DNA of 32,894 bases from an uncultured Roseovarius sp. (GTDB taxonomy: Bacteria > Pseudomonadota > Alphaproteobacteria > Rhodobacterales > Rhodobacteraceae). The notes under the pieces were generated by a model that worked only from the letters and a program-made list of their open reading frames with translations, was not told the DNA's origin and made no database searches. The DNA lies in NCBI RefSeq assembly GCF_913057115.1, contig NZ_CAJXNN010000037.1, forward strand, positions 1-32,894, in the 5' to 3' direction. The position numbers and the translations under genes are program-made. Below are positions 18,205-27,875 of the stretch, piece after piece. Position 1 is the stretch's first letter; every line of letters begins with the position of its first letter.

Positions 18205-19242
18205 ATGGCTGAATTCTTTACAACCCCGCTTGGAATTGCGGTGCTAATCGTGGCGCAGTGTTTGGCCGTCGTGGGCTTTGTCATGATCTCGCTGCTGTTC
18301 CTTGTGTATGGCGACCGCAAGATCTGGGCGGCGGTTCAAATGCGCCGTGGGCCGAACGTGGTAGGGGCTTTTGGCCTTCTGCAATCGGTGGCGGATGCAT
18401 TGAAATACGTGCTGAAAGAGGTGGTTGTACCAGCAGGCGCCGACAAGACGGTATTCATCCTTGCGCCGATGACCAGTTTCGTTCTGGCAATCCTTGCCTG
18501 GGCGGTGATCCCGCTCAATGAAGGGTGGGTGTTGTCAGATATCAACGTGGCGGTCTTGTTCGTCTTCGCGGTATCGTCGCTTGAGGTCTACGGTGTCATC
18601 ATGGGGGGCTGGGCCTCGAACTCGAAATACCCGTTCCTTGGCTCACTGCGCTCGGCGGCGCAGATGATTTCCTATGAGGTCAGCATCGGCTTGATTATAA
18701 TTGGCGTCATCATCTCCACCGGGAGCTTGAACTTCGGGTCGATCGTGGCGGCCCAGGATACCGCATATGGCTTCTTTGGCTGGTATTGGTTGCCACATCT
18801 GCCGATGGTCTTCCTGTTCTTCATTTCCTGCCTTGCGGAAACAAACCGCCCGCCATTCGATCTTCCCGAAGCGGAGTCCGAACTGGTGGCGGGGTATCAG
18901 GTGGAATATTCGGCGACGCCGTTCCTGTTGTTCATGGCGGGCGAATATATCGCGATCTTCTTGATGTGTGCGCTCACCTCGCTGTTGTTCTTTGGCGGTT
19001 GGCTGTCGCCGATCCCGGGTCTGCCCGACGGGGTGGCATGGATGGTCGCCAAGATGGCCTTCTTCTTCTTCCTCTTCGCGATGGTGAAGGCCATTACACC
19101 GCGTTACCGCTATGACCAATTGATGCGCATTGGCTGGAAAGTGTTCCTGCCGCTGTCGCTGGCCTGGGTCGTGGTGGTGTCGTTCCTTGCGAAATTCGAA
19201 GTGCTTGGCGGCTTTTGGGCCCGCTGGGCGATGGGAGGCTGA
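18205..19242 (+). CDS. nuoH: NADH-quinone oxidoreductase subunit H
   Basis: NuoH (ND1) is the membrane subunit that contacts the Q module and helps form the quinone tunnel. The 345-aa protein has about eight membrane helices. It contains the signature [21 protein letters not shown] and the loop with [25 protein letters not shown], including acidic residues characteristic of the family. ATG 18205 gives the usual [10 protein letters not shown] start; the extension to 18169 overlaps the previous gene. Confidence 0.96.
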   Translation: MAEFFTTPLGIAVLIVAQCLAVVGFVMISLLFLVYGDRKIWAAVQMRRGPNVVGAFGLLQSVADALKYVLKEVVVPAGADKTVFILAPMTSFVLAILAWAVIPLNEGWVLSDINVAVLFVFAVSSLEVYGVIMGGWASNSKYPFLGSLRSAAQMISYEVSIGLIIIGVIISTGSLNFGSIVAAQDTAYGFFGWYWLPHLPMVFLFFISCLAETNRPPFDLPEAESELVAGYQVEYSATPFLLFMAGEYIAIFLMCALTSLLFFGGWLSPIPGLPDGVAWMVAKMAFFFFLFAMVKAITPRYRYDQLMRIGWKVFLPLSLAWVVVVSFLAKFEVLGGFWARWAMGG

Positions 19243-19245
19243 CCG

Positions 19246-19740
19246 ATGGCGAATATCGATTACGGACGCGCGGCGGGGTATTTCCTGCTCAAGGATTTCT
19301 TCAACGGCTTCAAACTCGGCCTGAAATATTTCTTCGCGCCGAAAGCGACGCTGAACTACCCGCACGAAAAGGGGCCGCTTTCACCGCGGTTCCGGGGTGA
19401 GCACGCGCTGCGCCGATATCCCAACGGCGAGGAGCGTTGCATTGCCTGCAAACTCTGCGAGGCGATTTGCCCGGCGCAGGCCATCACCATTGACGCCGAG
19501 CCGCGGGATGACGGCAGCCGCCGCACCACGCGATATGACATCGACATGACCAAGTGCATCTATTGCGGTTTCTGCCAAGAGGCCTGCCCGGTGGATGCCA
19601 TCGTCGAGGGGCCGAATTTCGAGTTCGCGACGGAAACTCGCGAAGAGCTGTTTTACGACAAGGCCAAGCTGCTTGAGAACGGCGACCGTTGGGAAGCCGA
19701 GATCGCTCGTAACCTTGAACTGGATGCACCGTACAGATGA
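19246..19740 (+). CDS. nuoI: NADH-quinone oxidoreductase subunit I
   Basis: NuoI (TYKY subunit) carries clusters N6a and N6b in a tandem 8Fe ferredoxin fold. The 164-aa chain has C65, C68, C71 and C75 in [12 protein letters not shown] and C104, C107, C110 and C114 in [12 protein letters not shown]. The N-terminal amphipathic helix anchors it at the membrane arm. It starts three bases after nuoH and overlaps the following gene by ATGA. Confidence 0.97.
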   Translation: MANIDYGRAAGYFLLKDFFNGFKLGLKYFFAPKATLNYPHEKGPLSPRFRGEHALRRYPNGEERCIACKLCEAICPAQAITIDAEPRDDGSRRTTRYDIDMTKCIYCGFCQEACPVDAIVEGPNFEFATETREELFYDKAKLLENGDRWEAEIARNLELDAPYR

Positions 19741-20150
19741 CCGACCCAAAGAACCCCTTCGAGATGATGATGGCGCAGGCTCAGGAGATGGCCAAGGCCA
19801 TGAACCCTGCGCTTGAGTCCTTCTCGCCCAAGGGGTTCGAAAGCCTATGGCCCACCATGCCCAAGGACATCATGGAGATGACCTTTGGCAAAGGGGTCAG
19901 CAAGGACGGCCTTGATGCCAAGACGCGGCTTTTGCTGACGCTGGCGGGGCTGACGATGTTAGGGGCGCAAAGTGACACGCAAATCCGGATGACCGTGCGC
20001 CATGCGCTTGAGGCCGGGGCCACCAAGGATGAGATTGCCGAAACCATCGCCCAGATGGCGATGTTTGCTGGCGTTCCGTCCATGACCCGCGCGATGGAAT
20101 TCGCCAAAGAGGTTCTGGACGAGACTGAGGAAAAGGACAAAGACACATGA
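19737..20150 (+). CDS. Carboxymuconolactone-decarboxylase-fold protein without cysteines, between nuoI and nuoJ
   Basis: This 137-aa soluble protein has the CMD-family core: [18 protein letters not shown], then [20 protein letters not shown], then [18 protein letters not shown]. AhpD-type members have a CxxC redox pair; this chain has no cysteine, so it is not a peroxidase partner of that kind. True decarboxylase activity in a nuo operon would be odd and there are no aromatic-degradation genes nearby. It is joined to nuoI and nuoJ by ATGA overlaps on both sides, pointing to coupled synthesis. The first 40 residues, Met-rich ([15 protein letters not shown]), precede the core. Role unknown; a structural or assembly role is possible. 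Confidence 0.88.
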   Translation: MTDPKNPFEMMMAQAQEMAKAMNPALESFSPKGFESLWPTMPKDIMEMTFGKGVSKDGLDAKTRLLLTLAGLTMLGAQSDTQIRMTVRHALEAGATKDEIAETIAQMAMFAGVPSMTRAMEFAKEVLDETEEKDKDT

Positions 20151-20755
20151 CCATCGCAGCGATGTCGTTCTACCTGTTTGCGATCTCGGCGCTGACCGGG
20201 GGGCTGTTCACGGTGATAAGCCGCAACCCCGTGCATTCGGTGCTGTGGTTGATCCTGTCCTTTATCAGTGCGGCGGGGCTTTTCGTTCTGTTGGGGGCAG
20301 AATTCGTGGCGATGCTGTTGATCATCGTCTATGTCGGCGCGGTCGCGGTGCTGTTCCTTTTCGTGGTGATGATGCTGGACGTGGATTTTGCCGAGTTGAA
20401 AGCGGAGATGGCGAAATACATGCCGCTTGCCCTGCTGATCGGGGTGATCTTGCTGATGCAATTTGGGCTGGCCTTTGGCAACTGGACCATGGCCGAAGGG
20501 GCCGAGGCCGCGCGTGGGGCCATTGCACCGGATGGAGTGGAAAACACCGCGGCGCTTGGCCTGTTGTTGTACGATAAGTATTTCCTTCTGTTCCAGTTGT
20601 CGGGCCTGATCCTGCTGGTGGCTATGATCGGGGCAATCGTTTTGACGCTGCGCCACCGCTCGGACGTCAAGCGGCAAGACGTGCTGGCGCAGATGTACCG
20701 CGATCCGGCCAAGGCCATGGAGTTGAAGGACGTGAAACCGGGGCAGGGTCTCTAA
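20147..20755 (+). CDS. nuoJ: NADH-quinone oxidoreductase subunit J
   Basis: NuoJ (ND6) is a five-helix membrane subunit near the quinone-side end of the proton channel chain. The 202-aa protein has the family start [20 protein letters not shown], the third helix [21 protein letters not shown] with the conserved tyrosine-containing segment, and a polar C-terminus. ATG 20147 overlaps the CMD-like stop codon. It is followed by a 108-base gap with hairpins before nuoK. Confidence 0.95.
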   Translation: MTIAAMSFYLFAISALTGGLFTVISRNPVHSVLWLILSFISAAGLFVLLGAEFVAMLLIIVYVGAVAVLFLFVVMMLDVDFAELKAEMAKYMPLALLIGVILLMQFGLAFGNWTMAEGAEAARGAIAPDGVENTAALGLLLYDKYFLLFQLSGLILLVAMIGAIVLTLRHRSDVKRQDVLAQMYRDPAKAMELKDVKPGQGL

Positions 20756-20801
20756 GCACCTGCTCCGCCCCGGAAGTGATCCGAGGCAAAAGCAAGAGGT
20801 T

Positions 20802-20852
20802 CCGGGTTGAGCCCGGGATGCGATGAAAAGAAAGACGAACGGGCACAGCCCG
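20802..20852 (+). repeat. REP-like hairpins between nuoJ and nuoK
   Basis: CCGGG-TTGAG-CCCGG (20802-20816) and CGGGC-ACA-GCCCG (20840-20852) are two short perfect stems in the 108-base gap, the second abutting the nuoK ribosome site GGAGGG (20852-20857). The first resembles a short palindromic element I recall from Rhodobacteraceae intergenic regions. They may affect differential expression or RNA processing between nuoJ and nuoK. Confidence 0.4.
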
Positions 20853-20863
20853 GAGGGACACGC

Positions 20864-21169
20864 ATGATTGGACTTGAACACTATTTGACGGTCGCGGCGG
20901 CGCTCTTCGTCATCGGGATTTTCGGGCTCTTCCTCAACCGGAAGAACGTGATCATCTTGCTGATGAGCATTGAATTGATGCTGCTTGCGGTGAACATCAA
21001 TCTGGTGGCCTTCTCGTCGTTCTTGGGCGATCTGGTGGGGCAGGTCTTTACCCTGTTTGTCCTGACGGTCGCGGCGGCGGAGGCGGCCATCGGCCTTGCC
21101 ATCCTCGTCTGCTTCTTCCGCAACCGCGGCACGATCGCCGTGGAAGACGTCAACGTGATGAAAGGCTGA
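20864..21169 (+). CDS. nuoK: NADH-quinone oxidoreductase subunit K
   Basis: NuoK (ND4L) is a three-helix membrane subunit forming part of the E-channel. The 101-aa protein has [21 protein letters not shown], the second helix [20 protein letters not shown] with the conserved membrane glutamate, and the third [17 protein letters not shown] with a second one. ATG 20864 follows GGAGGG. It ends four bases before nuoL. Confidence 0.96.
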   Translation: MIGLEHYLTVAAALFVIGIFGLFLNRKNVIILLMSIELMLLAVNINLVAFSSFLGDLVGQVFTLFVLTVAAAEAAIGLAILVCFFRNRGTIAVEDVNVMKG

Positions 21170-21173
21170 GCAG

Positions 21174-23252
21174 ATGATTTTCAAGATTATCCTCTTTGCG
21201 CCTCTCATCGGCGCGATCATTGCTGGCTTTGGCTGGCGTGTCATCGGCGACAAGGGCGCCCAGTGGGTGACGACCGGCCTGTTGTTCCTGTCGGCGCTGC
21301 TGAGCTGGGTCGTCTTCCTGCAAGGCGCGCATCAGGACGATCCGGTGCATATCCTTACGTGGATTCAATCTGGCACGCTGGACACATCTTGGTCGATCCG
21401 GGTGGATCGTTTGACCACCACCATGTTGATCGTGGTGACGACGGTTTCGGCCCTCGTGCACCTCTATTCCATGGGGTACATGGCGCATGACGAGAATTTC
21501 GACGACGAGAAAGAAAGCTATCGCCCGCGTTTCTTCGCTTATCTGAGCCTGTTTACCTTCGCCATGCTGATGCTGGTGACCGCAGACAACCTTGCCCAGA
21601 TGTTCTTTGGCTGGGAGGGCGTGGGCCTTGCCTCGTACCTGTTGATCGGCTTCTACTTCCGCAAGCCAAGTGCCAATGCCGCCTCGATCAAGGCTTTCGT
21701 GGTCAACCGGGTGGGCGACTTTGGTTTCGCGCTTGGTATCATGGCGCTGTTTTTCCTCACCGACTCGATCCAGTTTGATGAGGTCTTTGCGGCGGCACCG
21801 GAACTGGCCGAAACCAACCTGACCTTCCTCTGGACCGAATGGAACGCCGCGAACCTGATCGCCTTCTTGCTGTTCGTGGGGGCCATGGGTAAGTCGGCGC
21901 AACTTTTCCTGCACACATGGTTGCCGGACGCCATGGAAGGCCCGACGCCAGTTTCGGCCTTGATCCACGCAGCGACCATGGTGACGGCGGGGGTTTTCCT
22001 TGTCTGCCGCATGTCGCCCCTGATGGAATATGCGCCCGAGGCCATGATGTTCGTGACTTTCCTTGGCGCCTCGACCGCGTTTTTCGCGGCGACCGTGGGC
22101 CTTGTGCAGAACGACATTAAACGCGTGATCGCCTATTCCACCTGTTCGCAGCTTGGTTACATGTTCGTGGCTGCTGGTGTGGGCGTCTACAGCGTGGCGA
22201 TGTTCCACCTGCTGACGCACGCCTTCTTCAAGGCGATGTTGTTTCTTGGCGCGGGCTCGGTCATCCACGGGATGCACCACGAGCAGGACATGCGGAACTA
22301 CGGCGGATTGCGCAAGAAGATGCCAATGACCTTCTGGGCGATGCTGATCGGCACGCTTGCGATCACCGGTGTCGGGATTCCGCTGACGGGCTGGATCGGT
22401 TTTGCGGGTTTCGCTTCGAAGGACGCGGTCATTGAGTCGGCCTTTGTCGGTAGCCAAGGCGGCTATGCCTTCTGGATGCTGGTCGTCGCAGCGTTGTTCA
22501 CCTCGTTCTATAGCTGGCGCTTGATGTTCCTCACCTTCTGGGGGGAGCCGCGTGGCGACAAGCATACCCACGAGCATGCCCATGAAAGCCCCAATGTGAT
22601 GTTGATCCCTCTTGGTGTTCTGGCTGTGGGTGCGGTCTTTGCCGGCGCGATCTGGTACGGCAGCTTCTTTGGCAAGACCAACGAGGTGGTGAAGTTCTTT
22701 GGCGGCAAATACGGTGAGCCGACACAGGAACTGGTCGAGGCCGTGGCAGAGCGCAGCCCGAAAGCGTCAGAACTGCATTACGTCATGGAAAGCGGCCCGG
22801 GTGAGGCGGCGATTTACATCGCGCCGGAAAACACCGTTCTTCACGAGGCGCATTATGTGCCAACGTGGGTCAAACTTTCGCCCTTCGTCGCCATGGTGCT
22901 TGGCCTGATCGTGGCCTATTGGTTCTACATCGTGAACCCGAGCCTGCCCAAGCGGTTGGCCGAAAACCAGCGCCCGCTGTACCTGTTCCTGCTCAACAAG
23001 TGGTACTTTGACGAGATCTATGACGCGATCTTCGTTAACCCCGCCAAGAAACTGGGGGGCTTCCTGTGGAAGCGGGGCGACGGCAACGTGATCGACGGGT
23101 CGATCAACGGATTGGCCATGGGGATCATTCCATTCTTCACCCGTCTCGCGGGCCGGGCGCAGTCCGGTTACATCTTCACTTATGCCTTTGCCATGGTCAT
23201 CGGTATCGCGGTGCTTGTCACCTGGATGAGTTTCACCGGAGGGGCTGAATAA
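21174..23252 (+). CDS. nuoL: NADH-quinone oxidoreductase subunit L
   Basis: NuoL (ND5) is the distal antiporter-like proton-pumping subunit. The 692-aa protein has the typical 16-helix pattern, [26 protein letters not shown], the antiporter signature with key lysine in [28 protein letters not shown], the loop [17 protein letters not shown], and a long C-terminal part matching the lateral helix. A His-rich cytoplasmic/periplasmic stretch ([11 protein letters not shown]) lies near residue 465. It is joined to nuoM by a TAATG overlap. Confidence 0.96.
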   Translation: MIFKIILFAPLIGAIIAGFGWRVIGDKGAQWVTTGLLFLSALLSWVVFLQGAHQDDPVHILTWIQSGTLDTSWSIRVDRLTTTMLIVVTTVSALVHLYSMGYMAHDENFDDEKESYRPRFFAYLSLFTFAMLMLVTADNLAQMFFGWEGVGLASYLLIGFYFRKPSANAASIKAFVVNRVGDFGFALGIMALFFLTDSIQFDEVFAAAPELAETNLTFLWTEWNAANLIAFLLFVGAMGKSAQLFLHTWLPDAMEGPTPVSALIHAATMVTAGVFLVCRMSPLMEYAPEAMMFVTFLGASTAFFAATVGLVQNDIKRVIAYSTCSQLGYMFVAAGVGVYSVAMFHLLTHAFFKAMLFLGAGSVIHGMHHEQDMRNYGGLRKKMPMTFWAMLIGTLAITGVGIPLTGWIGFAGFASKDAVIESAFVGSQGGYAFWMLVVAALFTSFYSWRLMFLTFWGEPRGDKHTHEHAHESPNVMLIPLGVLAVGAVFAGAIWYGSFFGKTNEVVKFFGGKYGEPTQELVEAVAERSPKASELHYVMESGPGEAAIYIAPENTVLHEAHYVPTWVKLSPFVAMVLGLIVAYWFYIVNPSLPKRLAENQRPLYLFLLNKWYFDEIYDAIFVNPAKKLGGFLWKRGDGNVIDGSINGLAMGIIPFFTRLAGRAQSGYIFTYAFAMVIGIAVLVTWMSFTGGAE

Positions 23253-24799
23253 TGGACAACCTTCTTTCCATCACGACCTTCATCCCCACGCTGGCGGCGG
23301 CAATCCTGGCGATTTTCCTTCGCGGTGAGGATGCGGCGGCCCAGCGTAATGCGAAGTGGGTGGCCCTTACGGCAACAACGGCGACCTTCCTAGCGTCGTT
23401 GTTCATCCTGTTCGATTTCGACCCCCAAAACACCGGCTTCCAATTCGTCGAGGAACACGAATGGCTGCTGGGGCTAAAGTACAAGATGGGTGTGGACGGG
23501 ATCAGCGTGCTCTTTGTCATGCTGACCACCTTCATGATGCCGATCACGATCTTGGCTTCGTGGAATGTGACCACCCGTGTCAAGGAATACATGATCGCCT
23601 TCCTGATCCTTGAAACCCTCATGCTGGGCGTCTTCATGGCGCTTGATCTGGTGCTGTTCTACCTGTTCTTCGAGGCAGGGCTTATCCCGATGTTCCTGAT
23701 AATCGGGATTTGGGGCGGCAAGGAACGTATCTATGCGTCGTTCAAGTTCTTCCTTTACACCTTCCTTGGCTCGGTCCTGATGCTGGTGGCCATGGTTGCC
23801 ATGTTCTCGGACGCGGGCACCACCGACATTCCGTCGCTCATGCGGCATCAGTTCGGATCGGAAGACTTCAGCGTTCTGGGTATCCACATCGTGGGTGGCA
23901 TGCAGACCCTGATGTTCCTTGCCTTCTTTGCCAGCTTCGCGGTGAAAATGCCGATGTGGCCGGTGCACACATGGTTGCCGGATGCCCACGTGCAGGCACC
24001 CACCGCAGGCTCGGTCGTTCTGGCGGCGATCCTGCTCAAGATGGGCGGCTATGGCTTCCTGCGGTTCAGCCTGCCGATGTTCCCGGTTGGCGCCGAGGTT
24101 CTGACGCCGCTGGTGCTGTGGATGTCGGCGATTGCTATCGTCTACACCTCGCTGGTCGCACTGGCCCAAGAGGACATGAAAAAGCTGATCGCTTATTCCT
24201 CGGTCGCGCATATGGGCTATGTCACCATGGGGATTTTCGCGGCCAACCAACAGGGGATCGACGGGGCCATCTTCCAGATGCTCAGTCACGGGTTTATCTC
24301 GGGCGCTCTCTTCCTGTGCGTCGGTGTGATCTATGACCGGATGCACACCCGCGAGATCGACGCCTATGGCGGGTTGGTGAACCGGATGCCGGCCTATGCG
24401 TTGATCTTCATGCTGTTCACCATGGCCAATGTTGGCCTTCCGGGCACCTCTGGCTTCATCGGGGAGTTCCTGACACTGGTCGGGGTGTTCCAGGTCAATA
24501 CTTGGGTGGCGCTTGTAGCGACCACCGGCGTGATCCTGTCGGCGGCTTATGCGCTTTGGCTCTATCGCCGGGTGGTCTTGGGCGATTTGATCAAGGAAAG
24601 CCTCAAGTCAATCTCCGACATGACCACGCGCGAGCGGGCGATCTTTGCGCCCTTGGTGGTGATGACTCTCCTTTTGGGCGTTTATCCGAGCCTTGTGACC
24701 GATATTACCGGGCCCGCGGTTGAAGCCCTGATTTCCAACTATGACACGGCCCTTGCCGAGGCGCATGCCGCCACGCAGGTCGCCGATGCGACGCAGTAA
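23252..24799 (+). CDS. nuoM: NADH-quinone oxidoreductase subunit M
   Basis: NuoM (ND4) is the second antiporter-like subunit. The 515-aa chain has about 14 helices, [24 protein letters not shown] with the key membrane glutamate, [20 protein letters not shown] with the pumping lysine, and [18 protein letters not shown]. It starts within the nuoL stop codon and ends 15 bases before nuoN, whose ribosome site is GGAGG. Confidence 0.96.
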   Translation: MDNLLSITTFIPTLAAAILAIFLRGEDAAAQRNAKWVALTATTATFLASLFILFDFDPQNTGFQFVEEHEWLLGLKYKMGVDGISVLFVMLTTFMMPITILASWNVTTRVKEYMIAFLILETLMLGVFMALDLVLFYLFFEAGLIPMFLIIGIWGGKERIYASFKFFLYTFLGSVLMLVAMVAMFSDAGTTDIPSLMRHQFGSEDFSVLGIHIVGGMQTLMFLAFFASFAVKMPMWPVHTWLPDAHVQAPTAGSVVLAAILLKMGGYGFLRFSLPMFPVGAEVLTPLVLWMSAIAIVYTSLVALAQEDMKKLIAYSSVAHMGYVTMGIFAANQQGIDGAIFQMLSHGFISGALFLCVGVIYDRMHTREIDAYGGLVNRMPAYALIFMLFTMANVGLPGTSGFIGEFLTLVGVFQVNTWVALVATTGVILSAAYALWLYRRVVLGDLIKESLKSISDMTTRERAIFAPLVVMTLLLGVYPSLVTDITGPAVEALISNYDTALAEAHAATQVADATQ

Positions 24800-24814
24800 C
24801 GGAGGCCCTGACCA

Positions 24815-26248
24815 ATGCAGGCTGATCTGAACGTTATCCTCCCCGAGATCGTCATCTCGGTCTATTCCATCGCGGCGCTTCTGCTGGTGGCCTACACGGG
24901 CAAGGACCGCATGGCGGGGCTTTTGGTGTGGCTCACGGCGGCACTGATGGCCGGTATGGCGCTGTGGATCGGGGCCACAGGGCAGGGTACGCGCACCGCC
25001 TTTGGCGGTATGTTCAACGATGATGGCTTTGCCCGCTTCGCCAAGGTGACCATTCTGCTTTCGGCCGCTGCCGTTCTGGTGCTTGGGCAGGAGTATATGG
25101 CCCGGCGCAAGATTCTGCGCTTTGAGTATCCTATCCTGATCGCCCTGTCGGCGGTTGGTATGATGGTGATGGTCAGTGCCGGAGACCTCATGGCGCTCTA
25201 CATGGGGCTGGAGCTGCAATCTCTGGCGCTTTATGTTGTCGCTTCGCTGCGCCGTGACAGTGCCAAGTCGACCGAGGCGGGCCTCAAGTATTTCGTTCTT
25301 GGCGCGCTCAGTTCGGGCCTTTTGCTTTACGGTGCCTCACTGACCTATGGCTATGCCGGCACGACGCTCTTCTCGGGGATAATCGAAGCGGCCGAAGGGC
25401 AAGCGCCGATCGGCCTATTGCTTGGTCTGGTTTTCGTGCTGTCGGGTTTGGCCTTCAAGGTCTCTGCCGTGCCGTTCCACATGTGGACGCCCGATGTTTA
25501 CGAAGGCGCGCCGACACCGATTACCGCCTTTTTCGCCACTGCACCCAAGGTGGCGGCTATGGGCCTCTTTGCCCGCGTTGTGCATGACGCCTTCGGCGGA
25601 GTTGTAGGGGATTGGCAACAAGTGATCGCGGTTCTTTCGTTGCTGTCGATGTTCCTTGGCGCAGTCGCTGCCATCGGCCAAACGGACATCAAGCGCCTGA
25701 TGGCCTATTCGTCGATCGCTCATATGGGTTATGCCCTCATGGGGCTTGCCGCGGGCACCGCGCTTGGGGTCGAGGCCATGCTGGTTTACATGGCGATTTA
25801 TGTCACCATGAATATCGGCACCTTCGCCTTTATTCTGAGCATGGAGCGGGATGGGCAGCCTGTGACCGATATCGCCAGCCTCAACATGTATTCGCGCGCC
25901 CATCCGGGTCGCGCGCTTGCCATGCTGCTGCTGTTGTTCAGCTTGGCCGGCGTGCCGCCGCTTCTGGGCTTCTTCGGCAAACTTTACGTTCTGCGGGCGG
26001 CCTATGAGGGCGGGCTGGCATGGCTTGCCGTGGCAGGTGTCATCGCTTCGGTGATCGGCGCTTTTTATTACCTTCGGATCGTCTATTACATGTATTTCGG
26101 GGAGGAGCGCGAGCCGCTGGAGACCGGAAAATCGCCGGTGCAATGGGGCTTCCTGATGGCCTCGGCGGCTTTGATGCTCTTGGGCATAATCAACATGTTC
26201 GGCGTCGATAGCATGGCTCAGGCTGCGGCGGCGACGCTTGTCAACTGA
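24815..26248 (+). CDS. nuoN: NADH-quinone oxidoreductase subunit N
   Basis: NuoN (ND2) is the third antiporter-like subunit and the last core gene. The 477-aa protein has about 14 helices, [21 protein letters not shown] with the conserved glutamate, [22 protein letters not shown] with the key lysine, and [24 protein letters not shown] (24801-24805) lies nine bases before the ATG. It is followed by a good intrinsic terminator candidate, ending the operon. Confidence 0.96.
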   Translation: MQADLNVILPEIVISVYSIAALLLVAYTGKDRMAGLLVWLTAALMAGMALWIGATGQGTRTAFGGMFNDDGFARFAKVTILLSAAAVLVLGQEYMARRKILRFEYPILIALSAVGMMVMVSAGDLMALYMGLELQSLALYVVASLRRDSAKSTEAGLKYFVLGALSSGLLLYGASLTYGYAGTTLFSGIIEAAEGQAPIGLLLGLVFVLSGLAFKVSAVPFHMWTPDVYEGAPTPITAFFATAPKVAAMGLFARVVHDAFGGVVGDWQQVIAVLSLLSMFLGAVAAIGQTDIKRLMAYSSIAHMGYALMGLAAGTALGVEAMLVYMAIYVTMNIGTFAFILSMERDGQPVTDIASLNMYSRAHPGRALAMLLLLFSLAGVPPLLGFFGKLYVLRAAYEGGLAWLAVAGVIASVIGAFYYLRIVYYMYFGEEREPLETGKSPVQWGFLMASAALMLLGIINMFGVDSMAQAAAATLVN

Positions 26249-26271
26249 TCTTCTGAAGGACGTCATGACAA

Positions 26272-26305
26272 AAGGCGGCGCGCCACTGGCGCGTCGCTTT
26301 GTTTC
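26272..26305 (+). terminator. Probable intrinsic terminator of the nuo operon
   Basis: GCGGCGCGCC (26275-26284) pairs with GGCGCGTCGC (26288-26297), nine Watson-Crick pairs and one G.U, with loop ACT, flanked by AAA on the left and followed by TTTGTTT (26298-26304). It lies 24 bases after the nuoN stop and before birA, so birA probably has its own promoter or depends on read-through. Confidence 0.75.
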
Positions 26306-26332
26306 TAGCGGATGGTCCGAAAGGGGGCGCGC

Positions 26333-27082
26333 ATGACCGATTGGCCCGAAGGCTATGATCGCCGGGTCTTGGCCGAGGTGGACAGTACCAACGCCGAGGC
26401 CGCGCGCGTGGCAGGCGAATTGACTGGCCCCACGTGGGTCATGGCCCTCAACCAGACCGCCGCGCGCGGACGGCGGGGCAGGGGCTGGGCCAACCCGGCG
26501 GGAAACTTCGCCGCGACCCTCGTCCTGCATCCGCCCGAGCCGCCCGAGCAAGCGGCCTTGCGCTCATTCGTTGCCTCTCTGGCGCTCTATGACGCGGTCG
26601 TTGCGGCCACGGGGCGCGCGCAGGGGGTCAGCCTCAAGTGGCCCAATGACGTGCTTTTGAATGGTGGGAAGCTGGCCGGTATTCTTTTGGAAAGCGCAGG
26701 TCACGGCCCGCGTCTGTCACATCTGGCCATCGGCATCGGGGTGAACCTGCGCAATGCCCCGGATGCGGGCGAGGTTGAGGAGGGCGCGCTGCGCCCAGTC
26801 TCACTATTGTCCGAGACCGGGGCGGATGTGGCGCCCGAGATCTTTTTGGACCTTTTGGCACAGGCCTATGCCCGGCAAGAGGCGCTATTCACCACCTATG
26901 GCTTCGGCCCGATCCGTACTGCTTGGCTGAAGCGCGCGGCGCGTTTGGGCGAGGTCATCACGGCCCGCACCTCAAAGGTGGAACTGACCGGCACCTTCGA
27001 GACGGTGGACGAGGCGGGCAATCTTGTTCTAACAACGCGCGATACGCGGCATGCCATCCCGGCGGCCGAGGTGTTTTTCTGA
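26333..27082 (+). CDS. birA: Biotin--[acetyl-CoA-carboxylase] ligase
   Basis: BirA activates biotin with ATP and attaches it to the lysine of biotinyl domains. The 249-aa protein is the catalytic type only, with no N-terminal helix-turn-helix, so it is not the repressor form. Motifs seen are the biotin/AMP loop GRRGRGW (46-52), SLKWPNDVLLNGGKLAGILLE (100-120) with the catalytic lysine region, and a C-terminal SH3-like domain with TRDTRHAIPAAEVFF. ATG 26333 follows GGGGGCGC. MccA of this window (biotin K608) is a likely substrate, along with acetyl- and propionyl-CoA carboxylases elsewhere. It precedes coaX by 13 bases. Confidence 0.94.
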   Translation: MTDWPEGYDRRVLAEVDSTNAEAARVAGELTGPTWVMALNQTAARGRRGRGWANPAGNFAATLVLHPPEPPEQAALRSFVASLALYDAVVAATGRAQGVSLKWPNDVLLNGGKLAGILLESAGHGPRLSHLAIGIGVNLRNAPDAGEVEEGALRPVSLLSETGADVAPEIFLDLLAQAYARQEALFTTYGFGPIRTAWLKRAARLGEVITARTSKVELTGTFETVDEAGNLVLTTRDTRHAIPAAEVFF

Positions 27083-27095
27083 TAAGGGGCGGCGG

Positions 27096-27875
27096 ATGCT
27101 TCTGGCGATTGATTGCGGCAACACGAACACGGTGTTTTCCATTTGGGATGGCAAGGAATTCCTGTGCACACTGCGCACCTCGACCCATCATGCGCGCACG
27201 GCGGATGCCTATTTCACGTGGTTTTCCACATTGATCAATCACTATGGTATCAAGCCCGATATCACGGATGTCATCATTTCCTCTACGGTGCCACGCGTGG
27301 TCTTTAACCTGCGCGTTTTCGCGGACCGGTTCTTTGGATGCCGGCCCATGGTTGTGGGCAAACCCGAATGCCTTTTGCCGCATTACCCCCGGGTGGACCC
27401 GGGCACCCAAGTGGGGCCCGACCGTTTGGTAAACACCGCCGGGGCCTTTGACCGGCATGGTGGGGATTTGATCGTGGTGGATTTTGGCACGGCGACCACC
27501 TTTGACGTGGTGGCCCATGACGGGGCCTATGTTGGGGGCGTGATCGCGCCGGGTGTGAACCTCAGCCTTGAGGCCCTGCACATGGCCGCCGCCGCCCTGC
27601 CGCATGTCGATGTCACCAAGCCGCAAAAAGTCATTGGAACCAACACGGTAGACTGTATGCAATCGGGCGTGTTCTGGGGCTATGTGGGGCTTGTGAACGG
27701 CATTTGTGACCGCATCCGGGTCGAATACGAACGCCCCATGCGGATTATCGGGACAGGCGGGCTTGCAACGCTATTTGCCCAAGGCGAGATGCTTTTCGAC
27801 GAGATCGAAGACGATCTGACAATGCACGGGTTGACCGTGATTCACGACTACAACAAGAAGGCCGAGGCGCAATGA
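27096..27875 (+). CDS. coaX: Type III pantothenate kinase
   Basis: CoaX phosphorylates pantothenate in the first step of coenzyme A synthesis; the type III enzyme belongs to the ASKHA fold and resists CoA feedback. The 259-aa chain begins LLAIDCGNTNTVFSIWDG, the nucleotide-binding loop, and has GPDRLVNTAGAF, VVDFGTATTFDVV and IIGTGGLATLFAQ. The ATG at 27096 gives the normal N-terminus. Its stop overlaps rnj as ATGA, consistent with the birA-coaX-rnj order I recall as common in alphaproteobacteria. Confidence 0.95.
   Translation: MLLAIDCGNTNTVFSIWDGKEFLCTLRTSTHHARTADAYFTWFSTLINHYGIKPDITDVIISSTVPRVVFNLRVFADRFFGCRPMVVGKPECLLPHYPRVDPGTQVGPDRLVNTAGAFDRHGGDLIVVDFGTATTFDVVAHDGAYVGGVIAPGVNLSLEALHMAAAALPHVDVTKPQKVIGTNTVDCMQSGVFWGYVGLVNGICDRIRVEYERPMRIIGTGGLATLFAQGEMLFDEIEDDLTMHGLTVIHDYNKKAEAQ

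Noticed and set aside
19781..21253. Minus-strand open frame of 490 codons opposite nuoJ and nuoK
   Set aside because: The content is Gln/His/Arg/Asp-rich, typical of the reverse strand of membrane-protein genes; no supporting features.
21150..22583. Minus-strand open frame of 477 codons opposite nuoL
   Set aside because: Same reverse-strand composition artefact; nuoL is certain on the plus strand.
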